A DNA stretch of 64,000 bases from Bacteroides sp. (GCA_019414665.1 DXLO01000011.1:10300-74299), one strand, 5' to 3'; shown: positions 9,375 through 18,283, counted from the first letter of the stretch. The notes: generated by a model not told the origin, from the sequence alone. Numbers and translations are program-made.

Positions 9375-9620
9375 ATGAAAGCAAAGTTATTATTGATGTT
9401 ATTTTTAGTTTCCTTGAGTTTGGGAGTTTTTGCTTCGGAGCATCACCAAAAGAAGCCTCATGCAGTTTGCAAAGTTTATGAAAAGGTGGCTACTAGAATT
9501 CCTTTTATTTTTTCAGTACAAACCGAGGATATAAATGACTGCTTGTATCTCACATTTCAATTTTCATTAGATGATGCTGACATTACTATGCTAGATAAGG
9601 ATGGTAATGAAAAGGTGTAG
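9375..9620 (+). CDS. Small secreted protein, possibly truncated
   Basis: An 81-residue protein with a clear signal peptide (MKAKLLLMLFLVSLSLGVFAS). The mature part has one short hydrophobic strand region and ends ITMLDKDGNEKV. It resembles the N-terminal part of small DUF3244-like secreted proteins of Bacteroides, where a D-x-x-G turn is usually followed by a further beta-strand half. An open segment continues in another frame after the stop (VMDNAFEKTAVLPKCDKG, to about 9708), so a frameshift may have shortened the gene. Family assignment is weak and the function unknown. It sits between the TPR regulator and an outer-membrane barrel. Confidence 0.5.
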   Translation: MKAKLLLMLFLVSLSLGVFASEHHQKKPHAVCKVYEKVATRIPFIFSVQTEDINDCLYLTFQFSLDDADITMLDKDGNEKV

Positions 9621-9896
9621 TTATGGATAACGCATTTGAAAAAACAGCTGTACTTCCTAAGTGTGATAAAGGAAGTGCTTACTCGACTCAGATAAATTTA
9701 AGTTTTTAAGTAATTCCAATTAAGGCTGTATGATAATATTTTAGTTGATAATCTAAGGTTATTGATAATGTGAAGTTCATATCTGAATCTTATTTTATTG
9801 CTCATGTTATGATAAAATATGTTATATGGTTGATTTTTAGTGTTGTATAGGTGAGTGATGTTATATGGATAGAGCTTTATGCTTATATCTTCTTTC
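9621..9896. other. Intergenic region without a gene
   Basis: AT-rich sequence between the small secreted protein and the barrel gene. Apart from the possible frameshifted tail of the former (to about 9708), I see nothing in it until the promoter box at 9897. Confidence 0.5.
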
Positions 9897-9904
9897 TAAT
9901 TTTG
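9897..9904 (+). promoter_or_regulatory. -7 box of the second outer-membrane barrel gene
   Basis: TAATTTTG, perfect TAnnTTTG, 23 nt before ATG 9928. It supports this start over the upstream ATG at 9865, which lies ahead of the box. Confidence 0.5.
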
Positions 9905-9927
9905 CAACATCAAATAAAAAAATAAGT

Positions 9928-10626
9928 ATGAAGACTAAAATGATTGTAGTGGTGGTGTTGGCTGCCATGTGTGTATTGCCTTTGTCTGCACAGGTAAAAG
10001 TTGGTGTGGAAGGTGGAATGAACCTGTCTCATTATCTGGTTTCCGGTTCTGACGGATATAAAGCCGAGCAGGTAGGTGGAATGAAGCCCGGCTTTCAATT
10101 GGGGGTGACTGTGGACTACGAGATAGGAAAGCATTGGATGTTAATGTCCGGTTTGTCTTGGTTGCAGAATAGAAGTACCATGAAAATGATGGATCACATG
10201 GTTACTTATTTTCCTAAGACAGAGATAAAGATGAATAATCTGATTTTGCCGTTAAAAATGGGATATAATATTCGGGTTTCGGATAAACTCAGCCTCATTC
10301 CGTCGGTTGGAGTTTATGCTTCTTACGGATTTGGTGCTGGAAACTGTTCTTTGGATGTTATTCACCAAGAGGGGGATAATATAACTACCGAGCCTGCAAA
10401 ATGGAAGCCCTTGGATGGTTTTTCCTATAAAGCCGGGGAGCCCAATAATAGTGGTAATCTTCAGGCTTTCCGCCGTTGGGATTATGGGGGCATTGTTGGA
10501 ATGAAGGCTGTTATTGCCGATCATTATACGATAAGTTTTGATTATAGGGTCGGAATAAAAAAGATACAGGCACAAAATGGTTTGCGGAATTCAACTTTCC
10601 AGTTCTCCGTAGGCTATCGTTTCTAA
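9928..10626 (+). CDS. Outer-membrane beta-barrel protein (PorT-like family)
   Basis: A 232-residue protein with a signal peptide (MKTKMIVVVVLAAMCVLPLSAQ) and a barrel-like mature part opening VKVGVEGGMNLSHY and closing with the beta-signal FQFSVGYRF. The Gly-Gly-Met start and terminal Phe are typical of the PorT-like outer-membrane family. No enzymatic motif. It is the downstream counterpart of the barrel at 5175-5762, each neighbouring one of the paralogous TPR regulators. A long structured inverted repeat follows before the convergent acetyltransferase gene. Confidence 0.72.
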   Translation: MKTKMIVVVVLAAMCVLPLSAQVKVGVEGGMNLSHYLVSGSDGYKAEQVGGMKPGFQLGVTVDYEIGKHWMLMSGLSWLQNRSTMKMMDHMVTYFPKTEIKMNNLILPLKMGYNIRVSDKLSLIPSVGVYASYGFGAGNCSLDVIHQEGDNITTEPAKWKPLDGFSYKAGEPNNSGNLQAFRRWDYGGIVGMKAVIADHYTISFDYRVGIKKIQAQNGLRNSTFQFSVGYRF

Positions 10627-10645
10627 ACTGATTTAATTAAACTGG

Positions 10646-10750
10646 CAATCTGTCAAAATGATAATGCCGGTGTATGAGGGTGTCCTGTTTTAAAGGATAC
10701 AGTTTGTGTATTTTCATCGTATTCTCGTGCATCGGCATTTTGACAGATTG
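10646..10750. terminator. Long structured inverted repeat between convergent genes
   Basis: CAATCTGTCAAAATG (10646-10660) pairs perfectly with 10736-10750. After a 6-nt bulge the pairing continues with CCGGTGTATGAG against CTCGTGCATCGG through G-T pairs, and an inner GTGTCC/GGATAC hairpin lies in the loop. Probable bidirectional terminator for the barrel gene and the acetyltransferase gene. Confidence 0.6.
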
Positions 10751-10861
10751 TCTTCTTTTTCTGGTTATTTATTCTTTTATGGATATATGTGAACGTATAT
10801 GTAGGGAAATGCATACATACGTGTCCGACAGGGATCTTTATGCCTTTTGAGATCCCTCTAT

Positions 10862-11518
10862 TTATTGAGCCAGCTCTTTCAATATCTCCTCTATTTTCTG
10901 AAAGAGTTGTCCTATGTGCGCTCCGTCCACAAAAGCATGGTTTACAGTGAAAGCGATGGGCATTACCAGTCTTCCTTCGCGTGGCACTACTTTGCCGGCA
11001 TTCATCAGCGGATAGTCTAATGGATGGTCGGGAGCCATTTGTGTATAGGTGAGTGAAGTGAAATAAAGCTGAGGCGTGGCACTCAGTTGGATAATATCAA
11101 AATCTCCCTGTTCTTTAATGACTTTTTCGGCTCCATACGGGTCACCCTCTTCGGGGATGTTATGGACGATGTGATATGCTTCGGCATAAAACCGTTCAAA
11201 ATCTGCATGGTAAGGGATGCGGACTGTGTAGAAAGTCTTGCCGGGTACAGCGATAGGTGATATGATGTCCACCTGATCGTGATAGACCACCTGTCCGTTT
11301 TTATCTGTACGGAAACGGAATTCTTTCACTTCATTGGCAGCACGTAGCACAGCATACAGGTAATACAGGAAAAAAGAGCGCTTGGCGGCTTTTGCAGCTG
11401 GAAATGCTTCAGTGCAATCCACTTCACTGGTAATGGATATCCATGAATTATGGAAGTTGCGGAAAAAATTATAATTGTCCCGGCGTTCCCAGGTTTCAAT
11501 ATCTATTATATGTTTCAT
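10862..11518 (-). CDS. Chloramphenicol acetyltransferase-like protein
   Basis: A 218-residue member of the CAT fold, which transfers acetyl groups from acetyl-CoA. The C-terminal motif NHAFVDGAH corresponds to the catalytic H-H-x-x-x-D-G of CAT, with the active-site His retained. The length is typical of the family. Many chromosomal Bacteroidales homologues are not resistance genes, so the substrate is unknown and resistance should not be assumed. The start codon follows the lgt stop codon with no gap, so it is co-transcribed and translationally coupled with lgt and the panE-like gene. Confidence 0.8.
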   Translation of the reverse strand: MKHIIDIETWERRDNYNFFRNFHNSWISITSEVDCTEAFPAAKAAKRSFFLYYLYAVLRAANEVKEFRFRTDKNGQVVYHDQVDIISPIAVPGKTFYTVRIPYHADFERFYAEAYHIVHNIPEEGDPYGAEKVIKEQGDFDIIQLSATPQLYFTSLTYTQMAPDHPLDYPLMNAGKVVPREGRLVMPIAFTVNHAFVDGAHIGQLFQKIEEILKELAQ

Positions 11519-12340
11519 TTATTTTACGGGTTTAAAAGAATGGTACATGAAGTGCGCTCCCAGCAGTATGAACGGAATGCTGAGCCATTGCCCCATGTTC
11601 AGCATCATACTGTCTTCAAAGGCTTCCTGGCTGGCTTTTATAAACTCCACAAGGAAGCGGAAGGTGAATATGGTAGTGAGGCAGTAGCCGAAATAGAAAC
11701 CGGGGTATAGCGTGGTTTTGTACTTTTTATACAACCGCAAGCCTATGATAAAAATCAGAAGATAGGCGATGGCTTCGTAGAGTTGTGCCGGGTGGCGGGG
11801 TTGCATATCTTCGTGCGGAAAAATGAACGCCCAAGGAACATGAGTTACCGTACCTACTATTTCACCATTCATCAGGTTACCTAAACGGATAAAACAACCT
11901 GCCAGCGGGGTGGCGATGGCTATATTGTCTAGTACAGTCAGGAACTTCAATTTTACACGGCGTGAATAGATCCATAAGGCGAGCATTAGTCCGATGGTTC
12001 CTCCATGGCTGGCAAGACCTTGATAACCGGTCCATTTTATCCCAGAATCGGTAATCTTGACGGGCAACAGCATTTCTACAGGGTGAGAGAGCCAATAGCC
12101 TGGCTCATAGAACAGACAATGTCCCAGGCGAGCACCGATAACAATACCCAGCAGGCAGTAAACGAACAGGGAATCAAATTTTTCGTAAGGAATTTTTTGG
12201 TCTTGGTAGAGTTTGTATATCACCCAGTAGGCCAATGAAAGCCCTGTAACGAACAATACGGAGTAATAACGGATGGAAATGCCGAAAATGGAAAAGATTT
12301 CTATATCGGGATTCCAAAGAATGGCTGACAGTGTATTCAT
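11519..12340 (-). CDS. lgt: Prolipoprotein diacylglyceryl transferase
   Basis: Inner-membrane enzyme that transfers diacylglycerol from phosphatidylglycerol to the lipobox cysteine, the first step of lipoprotein maturation. The 273-residue protein has about seven membrane helices and the family signature near CFIRLGNLMNGEIVG, followed by RHPAQLYEA. This genome encodes many lipoproteins, several in this window. The start ATG (12340) overlaps the end of the upstream panE-like gene by 4 nt and the next gene abuts the stop, giving a three-gene operon. Confidence 0.96.
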   Translation of the reverse strand: MNTLSAILWNPDIEIFSIFGISIRYYSVLFVTGLSLAYWVIYKLYQDQKIPYEKFDSLFVYCLLGIVIGARLGHCLFYEPGYWLSHPVEMLLPVKITDSGIKWTGYQGLASHGGTIGLMLALWIYSRRVKLKFLTVLDNIAIATPLAGCFIRLGNLMNGEIVGTVTHVPWAFIFPHEDMQPRHPAQLYEAIAYLLIFIIGLRLYKKYKTTLYPGFYFGYCLTTIFTFRFLVEFIKASQEAFEDSMMLNMGQWLSIPFILLGAHFMYHSFKPVK

Positions 12341-13248
12341 ATCTTGAATTTTTGTGCAACTTTGCGGTAAGTGGGCATATCCACATCCATCTTTTCGCCC
12401 AGTGCGATCATATCAAACAATAGTCCTTGTATTTCGGACTCGTGTCCTTTGGCTATATCTTTTTGCATGGATGCGGTACTGTCCGGGTCTAATTTGTCAA
12501 TCACTTTTAAGTTGTATCCTATCGGGTCTTCCGCATAGGTAATTCCCATTTTGCGGCCTATTTCAGAACTTTCCTTGGACAGACCGATGAAAGTGTCGCG
12601 TTCTGCTCCGGGATGTTGCAGAGGACCCATCGGGACATCATGGTAGGCACCTGTGCAGGCCATAGCCGAGATGAATGACCATTTGATGAAGGTGTCGCGA
12701 TTGATATCATCCGAAATATCGGCTTTGATCCCTGCTTTTCTTAGTACATCGGCAATGGTTTCCAGACGTTCCGGAGCCACACCCTGTTGGGGACGTGCAC
12801 CGAAAACCAGCCGGAATATTTTGCCCATTTGTGTGATTTCACCCGGTCCGGAAACGAAACCTACGATGTAGATGCATCCGTCCAATACTGTTACATGTGG
12901 AACGAGTTGCCCGATGCGGGGACCTGTACCGTAAACATTCAGGATGGGGATAATCAAGGTATCTTTATCCGAGGCTTTTTCCAACAGATCTTTGATGGAA
13001 TCCAGGGAATAGCCCTTCACGCATACAAAAATTACGTTGGCCTTCTCGTTGTATTCCTCGGCTGTGCAGGCTTGTATAGGTAGAAAGTGATTACCTTTTA
13101 AGTCTGATCTTAGGTGAAGCCCTTTTTCACGAATGGCTTCCAGATGCTTGCCACGGGCAATGCATGTTACGTCTTTTCCTGCTAAAGCAAGGAAACCGGC
13201 GATGCTTCCTCCAACGCCGCCGGTTCCCACGATTAAATATTTTTCCAT
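12337..13248 (-). CDS. panE: 2-dehydropantoate 2-reductase-like protein
   Basis: NADPH-dependent reduction of ketopantoate to pantoate in pantothenate synthesis is the usual role. The 303-residue protein begins MEKYLIVGTGGVGGSIAGF, a Rossmann GxGxxG motif, and has the ApbA/PanE C-terminal helical domain including FIKWSFISAMACTGAYHDV. The start is ATG 13248, giving the glycine-rich motif at residues 7-14; the longer frame adds an unlikely leader. Members of this family also act on other 2-oxoacids, so the substrate is inferred. First gene of the panE-lgt-CAT operon. Confidence 0.85.
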   Translation of the reverse strand: MEKYLIVGTGGVGGSIAGFLALAGKDVTCIARGKHLEAIREKGLHLRSDLKGNHFLPIQACTAEEYNEKANVIFVCVKGYSLDSIKDLLEKASDKDTLIIPILNVYGTGPRIGQLVPHVTVLDGCIYIVGFVSGPGEITQMGKIFRLVFGARPQQGVAPERLETIADVLRKAGIKADISDDINRDTFIKWSFISAMACTGAYHDVPMGPLQHPGAERDTFIGLSKESSEIGRKMGITYAEDPIGYNLKVIDKLDPDSTASMQKDIAKGHESEIQGLLFDMIALGEKMDVDMPTYRKVAQKFKI

Positions 13249-13367
13249 GTTAGTTGTATTTTGTTTTAGGAAACAAAACACTGACTTATCGGTCTGCCAT
13301 CAGTTTTGCTGGTTTCCTGATGTTTTTTCATGCATTGCATGACAAGTCTTTTGCGTTTTGATTTACC

Positions 13368-14471
13368 TTATACATTGAAACGGAAGTGCATGATGTCACC
13401 GTCCTGTACTACGTATTCTTTACCTTCCACGCCCATTTTTCCAGCCTCTTTCACGGCGGCTTCCGAACCATATTTAATGTAGTCTTCGTACTTGATTACC
13501 TCGGCACGGATAAATCCTTTCTCGAAATCGGTGTGGATGACTCCTGCACATTGGGGGGCTTTCCATCCTTTACGATAGGTCCAGGCTTTTACTTCCATTT
13601 CTCCGGCGGTGATGAAGGTTTCCAGTTCCAGCAGGTGATAAGCCGATTTGATCAGACGGTTTACACCTGATTCTTTCAGACCGACTTCCTGAAGGAACAT
13701 CTGGCGGTCTTCATAGGTTTCAAGTTCTGCGATATCGGCTTCGGTTTTGGCGGCTACGACCAGAATTTCTGCATTTTCTTCTTTTACGGCTTCGCGTACT
13801 TGTTCTACATATTTATTGCCGGTAGCAGCACTTGCTTCGTCCACGTTGCATACGTACATCACTGGTTTGCTGGTCAGCAAGAACAGTTCTTTTGCGATTT
13901 TTTGTTCGTCTTTGCTGTCAAATTGTACGGTACGCGCAGATTTGCCTTGTTCCAATGCGTCTTTATATTTAACAAGGATGTCGTACATTTGTTTTGCTTG
14001 TTTGTCACCGCCCGTCTGTGCCTGTTTTTGTACTTTTTGAATACGGCTTTCAATGGTTTCCAAATCTTTCAGCTGGAGTTCGGTGTCAATGATTTCTTTG
14101 TCACGTACCGGATCTACACTACCGTCTACATGAGTTACATTTTCATCGTCAAAACAACGGAGTACGTGCAGGATAGCATCTGTTTCACGGATATTTGCCA
14201 GAAACTTGTTTCCCAGCCCTTCACCTTTGCTAGCCCCTTTTACAAGTCCTGCAATGTCAACAATTTCTACAGTAGTGGGAACGATACGTCCCGGATGAAC
14301 CAGTTCGGCAAGTTTGGTCAGGCGTTCATCAGGAACGGTGATGACACCTACATTCGGTTCGATGGTACAGAAAGGGAAGTTGGCTGCTTGAGCCTTTGCA
14401 TTCGATAAACAATTAAAAAGTGTCGACTTTCCTACGTTTGGAAGACCGACAATACCACATTGTAAAGCCAT
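13368..14471 (-). CDS. ychF: Redox-regulated ATPase YchF (Obg-family)
   Basis: A universally conserved P-loop NTPase that binds ATP rather than GTP and associates with ribosomes. The 367-residue protein has G1 GLPNVGKST at the N-terminus, the switch region NFPFCTIEPNVG, G3 DIAGLVKGASKGEG, the CNVDE motif in place of NKxD, and a C-terminal TGS domain ending YVVQDGDIMHFRFNV. The length is as expected. A perfect -7 box lies 42 nt upstream. It is monocistronic, flanked by the panE operon downstream and an unrelated gene upstream. Confidence 0.96.
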   Translation of the reverse strand: MALQCGIVGLPNVGKSTLFNCLSNAKAQAANFPFCTIEPNVGVITVPDERLTKLAELVHPGRIVPTTVEIVDIAGLVKGASKGEGLGNKFLANIRETDAILHVLRCFDDENVTHVDGSVDPVRDKEIIDTELQLKDLETIESRIQKVQKQAQTGGDKQAKQMYDILVKYKDALEQGKSARTVQFDSKDEQKIAKELFLLTSKPVMYVCNVDEASAATGNKYVEQVREAVKEENAEILVVAAKTEADIAELETYEDRQMFLQEVGLKESGVNRLIKSAYHLLELETFITAGEMEVKAWTYRKGWKAPQCAGVIHTDFEKGFIRAEVIKYEDYIKYGSEAAVKEAGKMGVEGKEYVVQDGDIMHFRFNV

Positions 14472-14512
14472 TATCTATTTGTTTTTTTGATTATTATCTA
14501 TCTATTTGTTTG

Positions 14513-14520
14513 CAAAGATA
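14513..14520 (-). promoter_or_regulatory. -7 box of ychF
   Basis: TATCTTTG on the minus strand, perfect TAnnTTTG, 41 nt upstream of the ychF ATG. Confidence 0.55.
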
Positions 14521-14602
14521 ACCATTCTTTTTGTATCAGACTTCATATTGAAGTCAGATTTGGCTTTTTTATATGCGAAAAGGGGGGGCTTGTTACGAAA
14601 CA

Positions 14603-14631
14603 GAAAGGGCAACCGTCACGGCTGCCCTTTC
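14603..14631. terminator. Intrinsic terminator after the DUF3836 gene
   Basis: GAAAGGGCA pairs with TGCCCTTTC, with an inner CCGT/ACGG stem separated by one A-C mismatch: 13 pairs around a 1-nt centre. It lies 41 nt past the minus-strand DUF3836 stop. Confidence 0.65.
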
Positions 14632-14671
14632 GTCGAGTTTTTATGAAAAGTGTTAGATTGTTAGAATAGAT

Positions 14672-15058
14672 TTATTTGTCCATAGTTACGGTCATTTCGG
14701 GTACTAATATATATTCTTTCTTTTTAGAGTTCCATTTGTAATATTCAGTAGTCATACTTTTATTGCCATAAGTATAACGAATGCAGAGGTTATTTTCCCA
14801 GCGGTTTTTGTTACTGTTCCATTTTTGCGCCTCGTCCTCAGTACGTTGGTTGTTGGCGTCATACTTGTAATTGTGCTTCATATAATTAGTAAGCATGGTG
14901 CCTTCCATTTTAAAAATCGTTTCCGAAACAACTACTCCATTTACTTCTTCTGCATTGTAAATCAGGTTGTCACCCGGATTTCCTGCAAAAACTGTAAGGT
15001 TAGCAATAAATAAAATTGCTACAACGAGCATTCCTTTCAAAAAATTGATCTTTTTCAT
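14672..15058 (-). CDS. Small secreted DUF3836 family protein
   Basis: A 128-residue protein with a signal peptide ending near TVFAG. The mature part contains short repeats of the YKYDANNQRTEDEAQKWN and YTYGNKSMTTEYYKWN type, the recognisable pattern of Bacteroides DUF3836 proteins (Tyr/Trp-rich hairpins). The function is unknown; secretion to the periplasm or beyond is inferred from the signal peptide. It stands alone with its own -7 box and terminator, between polA and ychF. Confidence 0.7.
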   Translation of the reverse strand: MKKINFLKGMLVVAILFIANLTVFAGNPGDNLIYNAEEVNGVVVSETIFKMEGTMLTNYMKHNYKYDANNQRTEDEAQKWNSNKNRWENNLCIRYTYGNKSMTTEYYKWNSKKKEYILVPEMTVTMDK

Positions 15059-15269
15059 GATATTGATATATTAGATTGTTACTTTCATATTGTTTTTAAA
15101 AGCGGTGCAAATGTACGAAAGAAAATTGAATATCCTAACATTTCTGCTAGAAAATGATGATATTTTTGCAAAATGTCACTGATTAAACAAATATTAAGAA
15201 TTGTATAATGGCTATTTGTTATAATTGTCTTGTCTTTGTGTTTTCCACTTATGTCTGGGATGGCAAATG
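15059..15269. other. Intergenic region upstream of the DUF3836 gene
   Basis: AT-rich, no convincing gene. It holds the DUF3836 promoter box at 15108-15115 and borders the polA terminator at 15270-15306. Confidence 0.5.
15108..15115 (-). promoter_or_regulatory. -7 box of the DUF3836 gene
   Basis: TACATTTG on the minus strand, perfect TAnnTTTG, 49 nt upstream of the ATG. Confidence 0.5.
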
Positions 15270-15306
15270 AAAAGCTCAATGGATTGGAAAATACCATTGA
15301 GCTTTT
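15270..15306 (-). terminator. Intrinsic terminator of polA
   Basis: AAAAGCTCAATGG pairs perfectly (13 bp) with CCATTGAGCTTTT around an 11-nt loop. On the minus strand a T-rich tail follows, 61 nt past the polA stop. Confidence 0.75.
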
Positions 15307-15367
15307 ATGATATAAATACTTTACATATAGTACTATCTATTTTGCTAATAGTTGGTTTATGTATGCT

Positions 15368-18283
15368 TTAATGTGCTTCAAGCCAGTTGCTTCCCCAACC
15401 GCAGTCTGCGCGTAAAGGTACTTGCATACGGTAGGCATTTTCCATCTCTTCAATCACAATCTTCTGTACTTTTTCCTTTTCTTCGGGTAGAACGCTGAAA
15501 TTTAACTCATCATGTACCTGAAGTATCATTTTGGACTTTATACTTTCAGATTGAAAGCGCTGGTATATGCGTACCATAGCTACCTTGATAATATCGGCTG
15601 CACTTCCTTGGATAGGAGCATTGATGGCATTCCGTTCGGCATATCCGCGCACAACCGAATTTCTGGAATTGATATCCGGAAGATATCGTTTACGGCCGAA
15701 TATGGTTTCAATATATCCTTGTCCGCGGGCAAGGTCAATGCTTTTGTCCATATATTCCTTTATTTGGGGATAAGTTTCGAAGTAGCCGTCTATTAGTTCT
15801 TTTGCCTCTTTGCGGTCTACATTCATACGTTCTGCCAGTCCGAATACGCTGATGCCGTAGATGATACCGAAATTAGCTGTTTTTGCTTTACTGCGTTGTT
15901 CGCGGGTAACTTTGTCTATACTTATCTTATATACTTTTGCTGCGGTGGCGGCATGAATGTCATCTCCTTCCTTGAAAGCCTCTATCATATTGGTATCTCC
16001 GCTAAGGTGTGCCATAATGCGTAGCTCAATCTGTGAATAGTCGGCGGAGAAAAATTCGCAGCCATCATCGGGGATGAAAGCCTTACGGATTTCCTTGCCG
16101 TCTTCGTTGCGGATAGGGATGTTCTGAAGGTTCGGGTTGCTGGAACTGAGCCGGCCGGTAGCAGTGACCGTTTGATTGAACGAAGTATGAATTTTACCTG
16201 TTTCTTTATTAATCAATAGGGGCAGAGCATCAATATAAGTACCGAGAAGCTTCTTCAGACCGCGGTGTTCCAATATCTTGCCTACTATTTCGTGTTTTCC
16301 TCGCAGACTTTCCAATACTTCTTCACTGGTGACATATTGTCCGGTTTTGGTTTTCTTGGCCTTCTCCACGATGCGCAGTTTGTCAAAAAGCACTTCACCT
16401 ACCTGTTTGGGTGAAGCTATGTTGAAATCCGTACCTGCCAGTTGGTGCACTTCTTCTTCTATTTGGTTCATGCGGGCGGTGAAATGTTCCGAGGTCTGTT
16501 TTAAGGCTTCAGTGTCTACACGTACACCGTTGCGTTCCATATAAGTAAGTACGGGTACCAGGGGCATTTCTATTTCGTAGAAGAGTTTTTCCGCATCGTT
16601 GGTTTTCAATTCCTGTTCCAAGATGTTTTTCAATTTCAGTGTGACATCAGCATCCTCGCATGCGTACTTATAGATAGCTTCGGGGGAGAGGTCGCGCATA
16701 TTCTTTTGACCTTTGCCTTTAGGACCAATCAGTTCTTCGATGTGGATAGTCTGATAATGCAGGTAGATTTCGGCAAGGTAGTCCATGTTGTGACGCAATT
16801 CCGGTTGTAGTACATAATGTGCCACCATGGTATCGAACAGGGGACCGCGCACTTCGGTTCCGTAGTTGCCCAGTACCAGCATATCGTATTTTATATTTTG
16901 CCCTACTTTCAATACTCCTTCTTTTTCGAAAGCCAGCCGGAACTCATTAACTATTTTTTGCGCTTCAGCCCGATCGGCAGGTACAGGAACATAAAATGCT
17001 TGATTTTCGGCATAGCTGAAGCTCATTCCCACGAGTTCTGCGGTGATGGGATCGGTTCCTGTTGTTTCTGTGTCTAGACTGAAAATTTCTTTTGTAAGTA
17101 AGTTTTGTAATAATTCAGTTCTTTTCTCTTCTGTATCAACGAGTTGATAGTCGTATTTTAAATTATCTAAACATGCTAGATTCGAATATTTCTCACTTTC
17201 CGTCCCTCCGTCGGTAAATTCTGCAAAGAGATTGCCTTGAGGAGAAGACGGGGAAGCGGGTGATTCACCGTTCGAAGCTGGTTCGCCGAAAAGGGAGAGT
17301 TGTCCCGAACCGTTCGGCGTATTTCCCTGCCGGGCGCTTCCTCCCAGTGTACGGTTTCGTCCTTGCGGGTCGTTTCCGGTCGCATCGGGGTATGTTCCGG
17401 CGAAGGCGGATTTCTTGTTTCGGTTGAAAACGCGGTCGATGAGGGTACGGAACTCCATCTCTTCAAAAATCTTCCGTAGTTCCTCTTCATTCGGTTCTTC
17501 TCTTTTCAGTTCGTCCATGTTCAAAGCGATGGGGACATCAATCTTGATAGTTGCCAGAAACTTGGAGAACTCAATCATTTTCCGGTTAGTTTCCACTTTG
17601 GTCTTCAAGGCTCCTTTCAGTTCGGCAGAGTGGGAGAGGAGGTTCTCGATGCTGCCATATTGCGCGATTAACTTTTGTGCTGTTTTCTCGCCCACGCCCG
17701 GACAACCGGGAATGTTGTCGGAACTATCGCCCATCAGTCCCAGCATATCAATGACTTGTGCGGGTGACTGGATATCGAACTTTGCCTTTACCTCTTCTAT
17801 TCCCATCACTTCAAAACCGCCTGTATGCTTGGGACGGTACATGAAAACATTTCCGCCCACCAGTTGGCCATAGTCTTTGTCCGGTGTCATCATATAAGTA
17901 GTGATCCCCCGTTTGCCGGCTTCGGTGGCCAGTGTACCGATCACGTCGTCGGCCTCGTATCCCGGTACTTCCAGAATAGGAATACGGTAGGCCCGTATAA
18001 TATCCTTTATAATGGGTACGGACAAACGGATTACTTCGGGTGTTTCTTCACGTTGTGCCTTATACTGTTCATAGGCTTCGTGCCGGAAGGTGGGACCGGC
18101 GGGATCAAATGCCACACCGATGTGCGTAGGATTTTCTTTCTTCAAGACCTCTTCCAGTGTATTGACAAATCCCAGTACGGCTGAAGTGTTGAAACCCTTG
18201 GAGTTAATACGCGGGCTTTTGATGAAAGCGTAATACGCACGGTATATTAATGCATAAGCATCTAATAGAAAAAGTTTGTCCAT
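15368..18283 (-). CDS. polA: DNA polymerase I
   Basis: Fills gaps in repair and removes RNA primers. The 971-residue protein has an N-terminal 5'-nuclease domain (MDKLFLLDAYALIYRAYYAF, about 1-280), a variable low-complexity linker (about 290-365), a 3'-5' exonuclease domain with intact DTETTGTDP, and the family A polymerase domain with DYSQIELR and the O-helix RSKAKTANFGIIYG. The linker carries QLSLF at 328-332, a perfect match to the bacterial sliding-clamp-binding pentapeptide. The protein is slightly long because of this linker. It is transcribed alone, divergently from the prenyl synthase gene. Confidence 0.97.
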   Translation of the reverse strand: MDKLFLLDAYALIYRAYYAFIKSPRINSKGFNTSAVLGFVNTLEEVLKKENPTHIGVAFDPAGPTFRHEAYEQYKAQREETPEVIRLSVPIIKDIIRAYRIPILEVPGYEADDVIGTLATEAGKRGITTYMMTPDKDYGQLVGGNVFMYRPKHTGGFEVMGIEEVKAKFDIQSPAQVIDMLGLMGDSSDNIPGCPGVGEKTAQKLIAQYGSIENLLSHSAELKGALKTKVETNRKMIEFSKFLATIKIDVPIALNMDELKREEPNEEELRKIFEEMEFRTLIDRVFNRNKKSAFAGTYPDATGNDPQGRNRTLGGSARQGNTPNGSGQLSLFGEPASNGESPASPSSPQGNLFAEFTDGGTESEKYSNLACLDNLKYDYQLVDTEEKRTELLQNLLTKEIFSLDTETTGTDPITAELVGMSFSYAENQAFYVPVPADRAEAQKIVNEFRLAFEKEGVLKVGQNIKYDMLVLGNYGTEVRGPLFDTMVAHYVLQPELRHNMDYLAEIYLHYQTIHIEELIGPKGKGQKNMRDLSPEAIYKYACEDADVTLKLKNILEQELKTNDAEKLFYEIEMPLVPVLTYMERNGVRVDTEALKQTSEHFTARMNQIEEEVHQLAGTDFNIASPKQVGEVLFDKLRIVEKAKKTKTGQYVTSEEVLESLRGKHEIVGKILEHRGLKKLLGTYIDALPLLINKETGKIHTSFNQTVTATGRLSSSNPNLQNIPIRNEDGKEIRKAFIPDDGCEFFSADYSQIELRIMAHLSGDTNMIEAFKEGDDIHAATAAKVYKISIDKVTREQRSKAKTANFGIIYGISVFGLAERMNVDRKEAKELIDGYFETYPQIKEYMDKSIDLARGQGYIETIFGRKRYLPDINSRNSVVRGYAERNAINAPIQGSAADIIKVAMVRIYQRFQSESIKSKMILQVHDELNFSVLPEEKEKVQKIVIEEMENAYRMQVPLRADCGWGSNWLEAH

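Noticed and set aside
10862..11518. Chloramphenicol resistance gene
   Set aside because: The CAT fold and catalytic motif are clear, but operon context with lgt and panE suggests a chromosomal housekeeping homologue; resistance cannot be claimed.
15085..15297. Minus-strand frame of 70 codons between the DUF3836 and polA genes
   Set aside because: Contains the polA terminator and the DUF3836 promoter box; no recognisable protein features.
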